Shown: piece after piece, positions 1 to 7,213 of the stretch
Layout of the letters: each line of letters starts with the position of its first letter
How positions within the stretch are numbered: the first letter of the stretch is position 1
DNA from: Oscillibacter sp.
Lineage (GTDB): Bacteria > Bacillota > Clostridia > Oscillospirales > Oscillospiraceae
Length of the DNA: 12,741 bases
Direction: 5' to 3'
Assembly (NCBI GenBank): GCA_017380995.1
Contig: JAFOCY010000154.1
Location: 1-12,741, forward strand
Notes under the pieces: generated by a model
What the model saw: only the letters and a program-made list of their open reading frames with translations
Told to the model about the DNA's origin: nothing
Databases searched by the model: none
Made by a program: the position numbers and the translations under genes

Positions 1-267
1 GGGGAGGTCATCGTGGATCAGGGAGTAGGTATGGACCAGCTCCAGCGCGCAGGCGATGGGCACCGCCTTCTCCCAGTCCATCCCCGCAAGGCGGGCAAAC
101 TCCAGCGTCAATACCGGCCGGATGCGTTTTCCGCCGGAGAGGATGCTGTAGCGCATGGAATCATACAAATCCTTCCAGGGGGTATCCTGGGTGAAAAGAC
201 CGCTTAAATATGCTTCGATCTTGGTAAGGTACCCGCCGTACCGCTGGTCAAATACTGCTCGTTCCAT
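1..267 (-). CDS. ispA: Polyprenyl (farnesyl/geranyl) diphosphate synthase, N-terminal part
   Basis: This gene makes a short-chain prenyl diphosphate by condensing isopentenyl diphosphate with allylic diphosphates, at the entry to undecaprenol, quinone and other isoprenoids. Only the first 89 residues are inside the window; the frame is open to base 1. Visible motifs are GGKRIRP (residues 45-51), the conserved substrate-binding loop of trans-prenyltransferases, and ELVHTYSLIHDDLP (76-89), the beginning of the first aspartate-rich DDxxD region. Two ATGs are possible, at 273 and 267. I choose 267 because it sits 7 bases after the GGAGG site, whereas 273 nearly touches it. The gene starts just after the xseB stop and is the last visible gene of the asp23-nusB-xseA-xseB-ispA unit, the same order as in Bacillus. 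Whether the product is C15 or C20 cannot be told from this part. Confidence 0.93.
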   Translation of the reverse strand, partial: MERAVFDQRYGGYLTKIEAYLSGLFTQDTPWKDLYDSMRYSILSGGKRIRPVLTLEFARLAGMDWEKAVPIACALELVHTYSLIHDDLP

Positions 268-269
268 CC

Positions 270-494
270 TCATTCCTCCTCAAAGGGAAGCTCCACCGGG
301 GCGCCGTCAGGGCCCTTCATCAGCTTCACCACTTTCTGCTCCGCCTGGTCCAATTCCTTGGAACAGGCGGCAATCAGCTTCGTCCCCTCCTCAAAAAGGG
401 CCAGGGAATCGGAAAGCTTCACATCTCCCTGCTCCAGGGCGGAGACGATCTGCTCTAATCTTGTGATCTGTTCCTCGAAGGTCTTCTTGCTCAT
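270..494 (-). CDS. xseB: Exodeoxyribonuclease VII small subunit
   Basis: The 74-residue product is the small subunit of exonuclease VII, which with XseA degrades single-stranded DNA from both ends into short oligonucleotides in the cytoplasm. It begins MSKKTFEEQITRLEQIV and continues with SALEQGDVKLSDSLALFEEG, the conserved XseB core (roughly residues 5-45), forming two helices that bind the large subunit. The length matches the usual 60-85 residues. A longer reading of the frame up to 527 exists, but the start at 494 is chosen because it lies 7 bases after GGAGG and overlaps the xseA stop as ATGA. That overlap implies coupled translation, fitting a complex that needs several small subunits per large one. 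Confidence 0.95.
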   Translation of the reverse strand: MSKKTFEEQITRLEQIVSALEQGDVKLSDSLALFEEGTKLIAACSKELDQAEQKVVKLMKGPDGAPVELPFEEE

Positions 495-1702
495 GTCGGT
501 TCCTCCAAACATCCATCCACGGTGCACGCTAACGCGCCCCGGCCTAATTTCACGGTAATGTGCTCGCCGATCTCCACATCCTCCGCCGCCTTAATGATCT
601 CGCCTCCGGCAGTCTGGGCCATGGCGTAGCCCCGGCCCAGGACCTTCAGGGGGCTCATGGCGTCCACCGAGGCGGCAAGGGCCGCGAAGCGCTGCTTTTT
701 CCGGGCGATCTGGGCTCCCGTCAGGTCCCCCAACCGCTGCTGGAGGTGCAAAAGCTCCATCCGCTTATCCTGCACATAAGCCATCTGGTCCCGCAGGACC
801 CGCTTGGCGGCAAGGGCGTCCAGGTGTTTTCGCAGCATCTCAAGGCGGGCCGTCTCACTTTGGGCCAAACGCTCCTCACAATCCCGCAGAAACCTTCGCA
901 GCTCCACCTGGTCGGGAACGGCGATCTCCGCGGCGTTGGACGGCGTGGAGGCCCGTGCGTCCGCCACAAAGTCAGAAATGGTAACGTCCGGCTCGTGGCC
1001 CACAGCGGAGATCACAGGAATTTCGGATTTATAGATCGCCCGGGCTACCCGCTCATCGTTGAAGGCCCAAAGGTCCTCCATGGAGCCGCCGCCCCGGCCG
1101 GTGATGATCACATCGCCGATCTTCCACTTATTTGCATACCGGATGGCCCCCACGATCTCCGGCGGAGCCTCTGTACCCTGGACCCGGACAGGCAGCAGGA
1201 TCACCTTGGCCAGGGGGTATCGGCGGCGCAGGATACGGATCATATCGTGGACTGCCGCGCCGGCGGAGGAGGTGATGACCGCGATGCGCCGGGGATAGGC
1301 CGGAAGGGGTTTTTTGTGGGCGTGGTCAAAGAGGCCCTCTTCATAGAGCTTTGCCTTGAGCTGCTCGAAGGCTACTGCCAGATCACCCACGCCCTCCGGC
1401 GTCAGGGTATTGCAGTATAGCTGGTAGGCTCCATCCCGGGGGAACACAGTAACGCGTCCCGTCACTACCACCTTCATACCGTTTTCCGGGCGGAACCGCA
1501 AACGCCCGGCCTGTCCCTTGAACATCACACAGCGGAGGGCGCCTTCGGCATCCTTTAACGTAAAGTAGTGGTGGCCGGAGGGGTAGATCTTATAGTTGGA
1601 AAGCTCGCCCCGAACAGCCACGTTCTGGAGCATGGGCTCATTGTCCAGCAGAAGCTTGACCAGATGGTTCACTTCCGTGACACTGAAAATATGCTGCTGC
1701 AT
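491..1702 (-). CDS. xseA: Exodeoxyribonuclease VII large subunit
   Basis: The 403-residue catalytic subunit of exonuclease VII acts on single-stranded DNA in repair and recombination. The N-terminal part (about 1-100) looks like the OB-fold DNA-binding domain. The nuclease domain carries the family signatures: AVITSSAGAAVHDM (141-154), GRGGGSMEDLWAFNDE (202-217) and SAVGHEPDVTISDFVADARA (232-251). A helical region rich in Arg, Leu and Gln follows, and the C-terminal KVLGRGYAM motif is also typical. The frame remains open upstream to 1951, but that part is antisense-like sequence inside nusB. ATG 1702 directly follows GGAGGAACG and begins MQQHIFSVTEVNHLVKLLL, as family members do. It overlaps xseB by 4 bases and is separated from nusB by a terminator-like hairpin. 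Length is slightly short of the E. coli protein but normal for Firmicutes. Confidence 0.96.
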   Translation of the reverse strand: MQQHIFSVTEVNHLVKLLLDNEPMLQNVAVRGELSNYKIYPSGHHYFTLKDAEGALRCVMFKGQAGRLRFRPENGMKVVVTGRVTVFPRDGAYQLYCNTLTPEGVGDLAVAFEQLKAKLYEEGLFDHAHKKPLPAYPRRIAVITSSAGAAVHDMIRILRRRYPLAKVILLPVRVQGTEAPPEIVGAIRYANKWKIGDVIITGRGGGSMEDLWAFNDERVARAIYKSEIPVISAVGHEPDVTISDFVADARASTPSNAAEIAVPDQVELRRFLRDCEERLAQSETARLEMLRKHLDALAAKRVLRDQMAYVQDKRMELLHLQQRLGDLTGAQIARKKQRFAALAASVDAMSPLKVLGRGYAMAQTAGGEIIKAAEDVEIGEHITVKLGRGALACTVDGCLEEPT

Positions 1703-1715
1703 CGTTCCTCCAAAG

Positions 1716-1743
1716 AAAAAGGCCGGAGAGGATATCTCCGGCC
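1716..1743 (-). terminator. Hairpin terminator or attenuator between nusB and xseA
   Basis: On the minus strand a perfect 9-base-pair GC-rich stem, GGCCGGAGA / TCTCCGGCC (1735-1743 with 1721-1729), is followed by TTTTTC. This is the form of an intrinsic terminator. It fills most of the 47-base gap between the nusB stop and the xseA start and ends just before the xseA ribosome site. I see no obvious separate promoter for xseA, so xseA, xseB and ispA would depend on read-through. Confidence 0.7.
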
Positions 1744-1749
1744 CTTGGT

Positions 1750-2199
1750 TTATTCGCTGACTTCCTGGCGCACGAAGCTTCCCAGAATGCCGTTGATGAA
1801 CTTCACCGTCTCCGGCGTCTCGTACTTCTTGGCGATCTCCACAGCCTCGTTGATGGCGGCGCCGTTGGGCACGTCCGGCATGTAGAGGATCTCGTACATC
1901 GCAACGCGCATGATGGCAGAGGCCACCAGCGGAATGCGGGCAAAGCTCCAACCCTTGGCGTACTTGGCGATGTAACCGTCCAGCTCGGCGGCGTGCTCCT
2001 CCACACCCTTGACCAGGCGGCGGATATAGTCTGCCTGCTTGGCGTTGGGTGCCTCCTGATAGATCTCGTCCTCTCCGGCGAGAGTTGCAAAAGTCTCGGC
2101 GGTGAGGCGCTCGGAGAGCAGATCCTCCACCGCTTTATCGGTAAAGCTCAGCTCATAGGAAAGATGAATGGCGATCTCCCGTGCGGTATTTCGTACCAT
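1750..2199 (-). CDS. nusB: Transcription antitermination factor NusB
   Basis: The 149-residue RNA-binding protein joins NusE (S10) on boxA RNA to form the antitermination complex needed for rRNA transcription. It is all-helical, and the signature region is PNGAAINEAVEIAKKYETPE followed by FINGILGSF near the C-terminus; the N-terminus MVRNTAREIAIHLSYEL resembles the usual R..AREIALQ(A/L)LY start. Length is typical (130-160). The ATG at 2199 is preceded by AAGGGAAACACT, an adequate ribosome site. The gene lies 36 bases after asp23, the order seen around Bacillus yqhY-nusB, and is followed by a terminator-like hairpin. folD, which sits between nusB and xseA in Bacillus, is absent here. Confidence 0.96.
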   Translation of the reverse strand: MVRNTAREIAIHLSYELSFTDKAVEDLLSERLTAETFATLAGEDEIYQEAPNAKQADYIRRLVKGVEEHAAELDGYIAKYAKGWSFARIPLVASAIMRVAMYEILYMPDVPNGAAINEAVEIAKKYETPETVKFINGILGSFVRQEVSE

Positions 2200-2235
2200 A
2201 GTGTTTCCCTTCTCTCTCTTTTACGAAATGGAGTC

Positions 2236-2616
2236 TCAGGCGTCCATGGTGACGCCGCCAACATGAATGTTGATGGCGCTGACGGTGCAGCCGGTCATGG
2301 CCTCGATGGAGGACTTGACCGCCTTCTGGGCACTCTCGGCCACTTCCAGAACAGGATGGCCGTATCCAACCGTGATATAAAGCTCCATCTCCAGGCCATC
2401 GTCGGTCTTTTCCACCTTCACGGCCTTAGCGCCCTTCTGGGCGTTCTTCTTATTGTTCATGAGGTCGGTAACGCTGCCGCCCAGATTGGTCATCATGCCG
2501 GAAACGCCTTCCACCTCCCGCACAGCGCCCACGGCGATGGCGGCGATCACATCTTCCGAAATGTGAATGGTGCCGTCCTCTTCGGGCAGGACCAGATATT
2601 CCTTATTATCTGCCAT
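2236..2616 (-). CDS. yqhY: Asp23/Gls24 family envelope-stress protein (YqhY-like)
   Basis: The 126-residue product belongs to the Asp23/Gls24 (DUF322) family. Family features are the opening GTIHISEDVIAAIAVGAV, the REVEGVSGM segment, and the C-terminal GHPVLEVAESAQKAVKSSIE and INIHVGGVT. In Bacillus YqhY lies between accC and nusB and influences acetyl-CoA carboxylase activity and fatty acid synthesis; other members localise to the membrane under envelope stress. accB and accC are not next to it here, so its partner in this organism is uncertain. The ATG at 2616 follows AAGGAGAATCTATC, a strong ribosome site. A sigma-A-type promoter directly upstream makes this the first gene of the housekeeping unit that continues through nusB, xseA, xseB and ispA. 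Confidence 0.9.
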   Translation of the reverse strand: MADNKEYLVLPEEDGTIHISEDVIAAIAVGAVREVEGVSGMMTNLGGSVTDLMNNKKNAQKGAKAVKVEKTDDGLEMELYITVGYGHPVLEVAESAQKAVKSSIEAMTGCTVSAINIHVGGVTMDA

Positions 2617-2661
2617 GATAGATTCTCCTTATATTTTGCTTAGGTATTCTTTTAGGAGTTT

Positions 2662-2690
2662 ATTGTATCACGGCGAAAGAGAAATTACAA
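2662..2690 (-). promoter_or_regulatory. Sigma-A-type promoter for asp23-nusB-xseA-xseB-ispA
   Basis: On the minus strand TTGTAA (-35, 2685-2690) and TACAAT (-10, 2662-2667) are separated by exactly 17 bases, about 45 bases before the asp23 start codon. It lies after the spoIIIA terminator, so these growth genes can be made without the sporulation operon. Confidence 0.7.
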
Positions 2691-2706
2691 CCATGATTTT
2701 TGGGCG

Positions 2707-2739
2707 AAAAAAGGTGGAAAGGGCGGCTTCCCGCCGCCC
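2707..2739 (-). terminator. Terminator of the spoIIIA operon
   Basis: Just after the spoIIIAH stop the minus strand has a 7-pair GC stem, GGGCGGC with GCCGCCC (arms 2733-2739 and 2721-2727, loop of 5), then TTTCCACC and a run of six T. The T-run is offset from the stem by a few bases, so efficiency is uncertain, but position fits the end of the sporulation operon. Confidence 0.7.
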
Positions 2740-2744
2740 TTTTC

Positions 2745-3305
2745 TCAGTTTGCTGCCATGATCTTGATGCTGGATGCAGGAAGTCCCGACTCTGTCATGG
2801 CAATATCGGTGATCCTTGCCACATCCTCTGTCTGGAGTTCTCCATTCTCCGTGGAAACTACCACGCTGAGACTTCCGTCACTCATAAAAGCCACGCAGTC
2901 CTCATAGCCCTTGGCTGTGACCAGATTTTCGATCTGCGCTTCCCGCAGGGTATAAGCGGCCAGGACCTGAATGCTCTCGCTGGCCTCGCTGAGGGTGGCC
3001 TGGTCCGCTCCCTCCTGGGCGGCGGCCTCCTCCAAAAGAGCCAGGGCGCTGTCCCGTGCCTGCTGGCGGGTGAGCCGGGCGGAAGCAAAATAATCCCCCC
3101 CGGTGTAAACTGCCGTTTCATCCGCTGTATCACTCTCCCCAGCCTGGTTGGAGACAAGGGTCGCCTCCCCCAGGATCTTGCCGTTGGCTTCTTTCACAGC
3201 CTCTTTTCCCTGATCGGCGGTATACTTCCAGTTCAATCCTACCGCCGTGCATACCAGCACCGCCATAGCGGCAACCGCCGTGTTCCGTTTCCACTTTGCC
3301 TTCAT
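2745..3305 (-). CDS. spoIIIAH: Stage III sporulation protein AH
   Basis: SpoIIIAH is the mother-cell ring protein that crosses the intermembrane space and binds SpoIIQ from the forespore, building the channel that keeps the engulfed forespore active. The 186-residue product (Bacillus: 218) has a single membrane segment at about residues 9-24 (TAVAAMAVLVCTAVGL), a linker rich in Asp, Glu, Thr and Ala, and a C-terminal ring-building domain. That domain includes ARLTRQQARDSALALLEEAA and ends QTEDVARITDIAMTESGL. The start at 3305 is chosen because it follows GGAGGAAAGGCG and begins with a short basic stretch before the membrane helix; the longer frame to 3761 is antisense-like sequence inside spoIIIAG. 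It is last in the spoIIIA operon and is followed by a terminator. Confidence 0.93.
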   Translation of the reverse strand: MKAKWKRNTAVAAMAVLVCTAVGLNWKYTADQGKEAVKEANGKILGEATLVSNQAGESDTADETAVYTGGDYFASARLTRQQARDSALALLEEAAAQEGADQATLSEASESIQVLAAYTLREAQIENLVTAKGYEDCVAFMSDGSLSVVVSTENGELQTEDVARITDIAMTESGLPASSIKIMAAN

Positions 3306-3328
3306 TTCGCCTTTCCTCCTCCATACGA

Positions 3329-3787
3329 TCACTGCCATTTTGCCACGGTGATGCGGTCGCGGCTGAGCCCTGTCAGAGCCGCTACCGCCTGAATGACGGT
3401 GAGCTTGACCGCCGGGTCGTCCCCGCCGGAACAGACCACCAGGGCCCCCCGGTAGGCCGGATACACCGTCTGCACCACCAGCGGCTCGTCTCCCTCCCCG
3501 CCGTCCAGCAGAACGGCCGAGGATGAATAGGCCTCGTTCTTGACTTCCGTATCCCGGGCCAGCTGCAGCTCTCCATCGGTATCCTCCGTCAGCAGCACCT
3601 TCACCTGTCCCACTCCCTGGATGCTGGAGAGGATCTCCTCCATTTCCCGCTCCAGGTCCCTGGATGGCGGGGTCTGGGCTTTTGTGCGTTCTCCTGAGGG
3701 CAGGGCCAGCAAAATAAGGCCAGCGAGGGCCGCCAGGGCCATGTACTTGTACCGTTCCCATAGTTCCTTTGCTCCTTTGACCGTCAT
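3329..3787 (-). CDS. spoIIIAG: Stage III sporulation protein AG
   Basis: SpoIIIAG forms a large ring in the SpoIIIA-SpoIIQ channel. The 152-residue product has a membrane segment at about residues 15-30, a short basic/polar linker, and a ring-building motif fold. Its parts are a helix (LEREMEEILSSIQ), a strand (GVGQVKVLLT), an insertion with VVQTVYPAYRG, a strand (ALVVCSGGDDPAVK), then the helix VIQAVAALTGLS and a last strand ending AKWQ. The YRGALVV..G..DPAV stretch is the best family signature. It is shorter than the Bacillus protein (229) mainly in the linker and insertion. The start overlaps the spoIIIAF stop as ATGA, so translation is coupled. Confidence 0.93.
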   Translation of the reverse strand: MTVKGAKELWERYKYMALAALAGLILLALPSGERTKAQTPPSRDLEREMEEILSSIQGVGQVKVLLTEDTDGELQLARDTEVKNEAYSSSAVLLDGGEGDEPLVVQTVYPAYRGALVVCSGGDDPAVKLTVIQAVAALTGLSRDRITVAKWQ

Positions 3788-4083
3788 GGTGTTCCTCCGA
3801 TATCTGATCTATATGCCGCCGTCTCCTCCGCTATGACTGCGGCTTTATAGTCTTCCAGTTCCTCCTGCCGCTCTTTGATCTGAGCCTGCAGATCTCCAAG
3901 CTCCATGTCCCAGTCTCCCGTCAAAGCCTCCAGGGGCTGCAAAAGAGCCAGCAGCAGCAAAAGCCCGCCGGTAAACTCCGCCACCCGGCCTACCGCCCCC
4001 TTGGGCGCCAGAGACTTGACGAGAAACAGCAGGGCAGCCACCGCCGTAACGCCTGTGATCCACCCCCGTACTGCCTCCATCAT
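3784..4083 (-). CDS. spoIIIAF: Stage III sporulation protein AF, short form
   Basis: SpoIIIAF is a membrane protein of the SpoIIIA channel, exposed to the space between mother cell and forespore. This copy has 99 residues against 206 in Bacillus. It holds two hydrophobic segments (about 8-23 and 35-52) and a charged helix (LGDLQAQIKERQEELEDYK) and then stops, so the soluble C-terminal ring-like domain seen in Bacillus is not present. No frameshift remnant is visible: the stop overlaps the spoIIIAG start by 4 bases and the start overlaps the spoIIIAE stop in the same way, so the short length seems genuine. Identity rests on operon position, the two-helix topology and the coiled segment. Start 4083 is taken over 4080 because it forms the ATGA overlap. 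Confidence 0.85.
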   Translation of the reverse strand: MMEAVRGWITGVTAVAALLFLVKSLAPKGAVGRVAEFTGGLLLLLALLQPLEALTGDWDMELGDLQAQIKERQEELEDYKAAVIAEETAAYRSDIGGTP

Positions 4084-5135
4084 ACCGTCACCACCCTCAA
4101 AAAGCACAAAACCGATACCAAAAGCAGCACCGCGCATCCCCCTGTCATACCCAGCACCAGCCCAAACGCACCGCCCAGGCCGTCAATAAGCTTACTGAGC
4201 CAGGGGACTCCCATCGCCGCGGAGAGGAAGGCTGCCGCTTTATAAAGGAGGTATTGGATCCCCAGGTGTAAAAAAGGCAGCGCCACCGCCGCCAAGATAA
4301 CCAGCACGCCAAAGATACCGATGGTATTTTTCACGAGAGCCGCGCCAGCCAGCACCGTTTCCGCCGCGTCAGAGATCACACTTCCCACCACCGGTACGGA
4401 GGCGGAAATGGCGGTCTTTGTCATCTTCACTGCCGCCGCATCTGTTGCTCCCGTCAGCACATGGGCTACGGACAGGTAGGTGGTAAAAAGCAGCAGCGTG
4501 GTGGTGAGGCTCCAGGTAACGATGCCTTTGAGCCATTTGGCGATGGCGGCGAGCCGGGGCTCCTGAAGACAGCTCCCGGCGGAAAGCACGCCAATATAAA
4601 GATAGGTCAGAGGAAGCAGCAGACCGCTGATAAGGCTGGTGACAAGCCCCACCAAAAATACTGCCGTCACCTGCTGCATGGAAGCGCTCAGCGGAGAACC
4701 GGAAACCGCGGCCGAAGCGGCAAGGGTGGGCAGCAGCACTTTCGAAAACCGGTTCAGCTGCGAAATGGTCCCGGCTCCCAATCCGATCAGATCCTCCAAA
4801 CTCCCGGCAGAGAGCATGGTGACCGCAAGCCCTCCTGCCGCCGGCAAAAATTTCGTTCCTTCTCCCACCGTTCCCACCGCTGCGCAAAATACCGCCACCA
4901 GCAGCACGGAAGCCGCCCCCCGCAGGCGGCTGCGGAGGATCTCCTTTCCTTTCTCCCCAAGGGTTTCCAGCATCGTACCAATGGCTCCGGAAAATCCCGC
5001 GGCACTGTAGTCCTCCCCGACCAACTCCTCCGTCCCCTGAGGCATCGCGCTGTACAGGTCAGATGGGATGTCCGCACTCTTGGCAGGAACCGTCAGCAGC
5101 ATACAAAAAAGCAGAGAAAGGCAGTAGATCTTCAT
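4080..5135 (-). CDS. spoIIIAE: Stage III sporulation protein AE
   Basis: SpoIIIAE is the large polytopic membrane protein of the SpoIIIA complex, often compared with export-gate or permease components. The product is 351 residues (Bacillus about 399). It begins with a signal-like helix, MKIYCLSLLFCMLLTVPAKS, followed by a soluble part and then several long hydrophobic segments, among them AASVLLVAVFCAAVGTVG, AVFLVGLVTSLISGLLLPLT and the last one ending SVLCFLRVVTV. The start at 5135 overlaps the spoIIIAD stop (ATGA) and lacks a strong ribosome site, so translation probably depends on coupling. A longer reading to 5258 lies inside spoIIIAD and gives no membrane-like sequence. The stop overlaps the spoIIIAF start. 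Confidence 0.93.
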   Translation of the reverse strand: MKIYCLSLLFCMLLTVPAKSADIPSDLYSAMPQGTEELVGEDYSAAGFSGAIGTMLETLGEKGKEILRSRLRGAASVLLVAVFCAAVGTVGEGTKFLPAAGGLAVTMLSAGSLEDLIGLGAGTISQLNRFSKVLLPTLAASAAVSGSPLSASMQQVTAVFLVGLVTSLISGLLLPLTYLYIGVLSAGSCLQEPRLAAIAKWLKGIVTWSLTTTLLLFTTYLSVAHVLTGATDAAAVKMTKTAISASVPVVGSVISDAAETVLAGAALVKNTIGIFGVLVILAAVALPFLHLGIQYLLYKAAAFLSAAMGVPWLSKLIDGLGGAFGLVLGMTGGCAVLLLVSVLCFLRVVTV

Positions 5136-5521
5136 GGCTTTAGATGCAAAACAAGATTTACCACTCCTTCCATTAGCGGCGCCGCTACCGCAAGGGCACA
5201 TACTGTTCCCGCCGTTTCGATGACTCCGGCTAAAGCCGTCTCCCCGGCATCCCGGCACAGATCGCCTCCGATACGCACTACCGCGGCGATGCCCACCGTC
5301 TTATAAAGGGGCGCGAACCATTCCTCTCCCAAGCCGCTTTGGCTCTGGAGGGTCCCAAACAGGGCTGCGAGACTCCGGGCCGTCTCCCCCAGGGAAAGAA
5401 GTCCCACACTGACCGCTGCCAGCGTCAATACCAGGGCGATCTCCGGCGTTCCCTTTTTCAGCACCAAAGCCAGCAGTGCCGCCGCCACGCAGGCGGCCGT
5501 CAACCGAAATACCACTTCCAT
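5132..5521 (-). CDS. spoIIIAD: Stage III sporulation protein AD
   Basis: SpoIIIAD is a small membrane protein of the SpoIIIA channel, paired with SpoIIIAC. The 129-residue product is almost entirely hydrophobic with about four membrane segments, starting MEVVFRLTAACVAAALLALV and including LYKTVGIAAVVRIGGDLCRD, a stretch also recognisable in other SpoIIIAD proteins. The ATG at 5521 shares one base with the spoIIIAC stop (TGATG); a TTG one codon earlier is also in frame but the ATG is preferred. It overlaps spoIIIAE at the other end. Length matches the family (about 130). Confidence 0.92.
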   Translation of the reverse strand: MEVVFRLTAACVAAALLALVLKKGTPEIALVLTLAAVSVGLLSLGETARSLAALFGTLQSQSGLGEEWFAPLYKTVGIAAVVRIGGDLCRDAGETALAGVIETAGTVCALAVAAPLMEGVVNLVLHLKP

Positions 5522-5715
5522 CAAAAGTTAAACAGGTCCTTGATAAGGGCAAAAAGCTCGCTGATCTCCCGGACCATCAGCACCATGGTCGTCACTAAGC
5601 CTGCCAGCACCAGGACCAGTCCCTGCTCCTCCCGGCCCGAACGAATCAGCAGCTGATTCAATACCGCTACCAGGATGCCGATAGCGGCAATTTTGAAGAT
5701 AAGATCTACTTCCAT
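5521..5715 (-). CDS. spoIIIAC: Stage III sporulation protein AC
   Basis: SpoIIIAC is a 64-residue membrane protein of the SpoIIIA channel with two membrane helices, here IFKIAAIGILVAVLNQLLI and GLVLVLAGLVTTMVLMV, joined by a short polar turn (RSGREEQ). It ends EISELFALIKDLFNF, the typical amphipathic tail. The length is nearly the same as in Bacillus (68). The ATG at 5715 follows GAGGAAGGAAAC, a good ribosome site, 10 bases after the spoIIIAB stop. The stop shares a base with the spoIIIAD start, fitting fixed co-production of AC and AD. Confidence 0.93.
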   Translation of the reverse strand: MEVDLIFKIAAIGILVAVLNQLLIRSGREEQGLVLVLAGLVTTMVLMVREISELFALIKDLFNF

Positions 5716-5725
5716 GTTTCCTTCC

Positions 5726-6223
5726 TCACATCAGTAAAATCACGGCCAGCGCACCGCCGCAGCCCCAGAGGGCGGCAGAACGCTTTTCCTCCTCCCCCCG
5801 CCTGCTTTCCTCTGCTTGGGCATGGCGCTGCAGAACGGAGACCGTAACGGCCACAGCCTTGCAAAGCTGCTCCTCGTCTCCGCCAAAGGCTCTGCCCAGC
5901 CCCGCTACCGCTCTTTGCTCTTCCCCGGTTAAGGGCAAGTCCCTTCCGGCCGCGGCCCAGGCCCTGGATAGCTGTTCCCCGGACCGGGCCGCCTTTGCGG
6001 CGGCAGTGAAAAAGGCCGCCGCTGCCCCGCCGCAGTCTGAAGCCACGGTCAATAGCAGCTGTGGCATCGGCGTGCGGGCCAGGCGCACCTCCTCTCCCAT
6101 TCGCCGCAGCGCCGTAAGAAGGTCTGACCGGGTCTCCCGCACGCGGCGCCGCTCCCGGTACTGGTCCAGCCACCCCCAAAGAGCTGCGCCCAAAATAAAA
6201 GCCGCACCCAGCATTCTTCTCAT
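5726..6223 (-). CDS. spoIIIAB: Stage III sporulation protein AB
   Basis: SpoIIIAB is an essential accessory protein of the SpoIIIA complex whose helical cytoplasmic domain resembles the GspF/PilC platform proteins of type II secretion and type IV pili. The 165-residue product (Bacillus 171) has a membrane helix at each end (about 4-17 and 151-165, ending GGALAVILLM) and an Ala/Arg/Glu-rich helical middle with LLTALRRMGEEVRLARTPMP, a recognisable family stretch. The ATG at 6223 follows GGAGGACCTGCT and overlaps the spoIIIAA stop as ATGA, placing it in the same translational chain as the ATPase it probably works with. A longer frame in another phase across 5706-6353 is a shadow. Confidence 0.92.
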   Translation of the reverse strand: MRRMLGAAFILGAALWGWLDQYRERRRVRETRSDLLTALRRMGEEVRLARTPMPQLLLTVASDCGGAAAAFFTAAAKAARSGEQLSRAWAAAGRDLPLTGEEQRAVAGLGRAFGGDEEQLCKAVAVTVSVLQRHAQAEESRRGEEEKRSAALWGCGGALAVILLM

Positions 6224-7122
6224 AGCAGGTCCTCCACATCGTAGCGCCGTGCCGTCCCCTCCCTTCGGATACAGACAGCCCTGGAAAACACCTTTGTCTC
6301 CAAAAGCTCCCGGTACAGGGGCTTTTCCCGCAATTCTTCCACAGTCCCGCCATGGATCGTGGCCAAAAGTCCCACGCCGCAGCCCGCCGCCATCGTCATG
6401 GAGCGGATATCCTCTCGGGCGGTGATCTCATCTACGGCAATGAGCTGTGGATTCATGGCACGCAGCACCATGGGGATCCCCAGAGCCTTGGGACAAGCGT
6501 CCAGCACATCTGTCCGCGCCCCCACATCCATTTGGGCTTCTCCCCGGTGCATCACCGCCACCTCCCCCCGTTCGTCGATGAGGGCCACCCGCATCCTGGG
6601 TACGCCCAGTCCATCGGAGAGGATGCGTACCAGATCCCGCAGGAGGGTGGTCTTGCCGCCTCCCGGTGGCGAGAGCAACAGGGCATTTTGATACCGCCCT
6701 TCCTGAAAGAGTCCCGCCGCCACCTCCATACCAATGCCTTTTTGCTCCCGTCCGATCCGGATGGCTGCGGAAGAGAGGTCTTTCAGGTTGGTGTTTGTCC
6801 CATCCTTCATCACTGCCGTACCGCAAAGCCCCACACGAAAGCCCCCTGCCACGCTGATATACCCCCGGCGCAGCGTCTCCGCCGCCGCGTAACGGGAAAA
6901 ATCTGTAGCCAGGTCGCAGAGGGTCTCCAATTCCTGGATCTCCACGGTAGCCTCCAGTTCCTTCTCTCCCTCCGGAAGCAGGACTGTAAGTTTTCGTCCC
7001 GCCCGAAGGCGGATCTCCTCTGCCTTGGCCCTGTCCTCCTCCGGCACCGCCAGAGCCAGCCGCCGCAAGCGGACCGGCAAAATAGCTGCTGCCCGGTCAA
7101 ACCGCTCCGTGTTGGTCTCCAC
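6220..7122 (-). CDS. spoIIIAA: Stage III sporulation protein AA, ATPase
   Basis: SpoIIIAA is the ATPase of the SpoIIIA channel, related to type II and type IV secretion ATPases, acting in the mother cell. The 300-residue product carries Walker A SPPGGGKTT (151-159), Walker B-type VALIDERGE (179-187), a second acidic block LIAVDEI (227-233) and LLATIHGGT (252-260), where the His resembles the sensor of secretion ATPases. The N-terminal part holds IRLRAGRKL (37-45). Length matches the Bacillus protein (307). The start is a GTG at 7122 preceded by AAAGGGGGCGG; a nearby ATG is out of frame. It is the first gene of the operon and its stop overlaps spoIIIAB. Confidence 0.95.
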   Translation of the reverse strand: METNTERFDRAAAILPVRLRRLALAVPEEDRAKAEEIRLRAGRKLTVLLPEGEKELEATVEIQELETLCDLATDFSRYAAAETLRRGYISVAGGFRVGLCGTAVMKDGTNTNLKDLSSAAIRIGREQKGIGMEVAAGLFQEGRYQNALLLSPPGGGKTTLLRDLVRILSDGLGVPRMRVALIDERGEVAVMHRGEAQMDVGARTDVLDACPKALGIPMVLRAMNPQLIAVDEITAREDIRSMTMAAGCGVGLLATIHGGTVEELREKPLYRELLETKVFSRAVCIRREGTARRYDVEDLL

Positions 7123-7213
7123 ATCCGCCGCCCCCTTTCTCGCTCCATCCTATGCAGGCTCGTCCGGCGGTATGACTGCAAACATCTGCCTCCATTTATT
7201 TCCCTTTTCCCTG

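Noticed and set aside
560..1420. Long plus-strand frame opposite xseA, and similar ones opposite spoIIIAE (4461-5306) and spoIIIAA (6352-7248)
   Set aside because: All are shadows of well-supported minus-strand genes and show no family motifs or ribosome sites.
4084..4137. Upstream extension of SpoIIIAF within the spoIIIAE frame
   Set aside because: The added residues are read from the spoIIIAE coding end in another phase; the ATGA overlap at 4083 is the pattern used throughout this operon.
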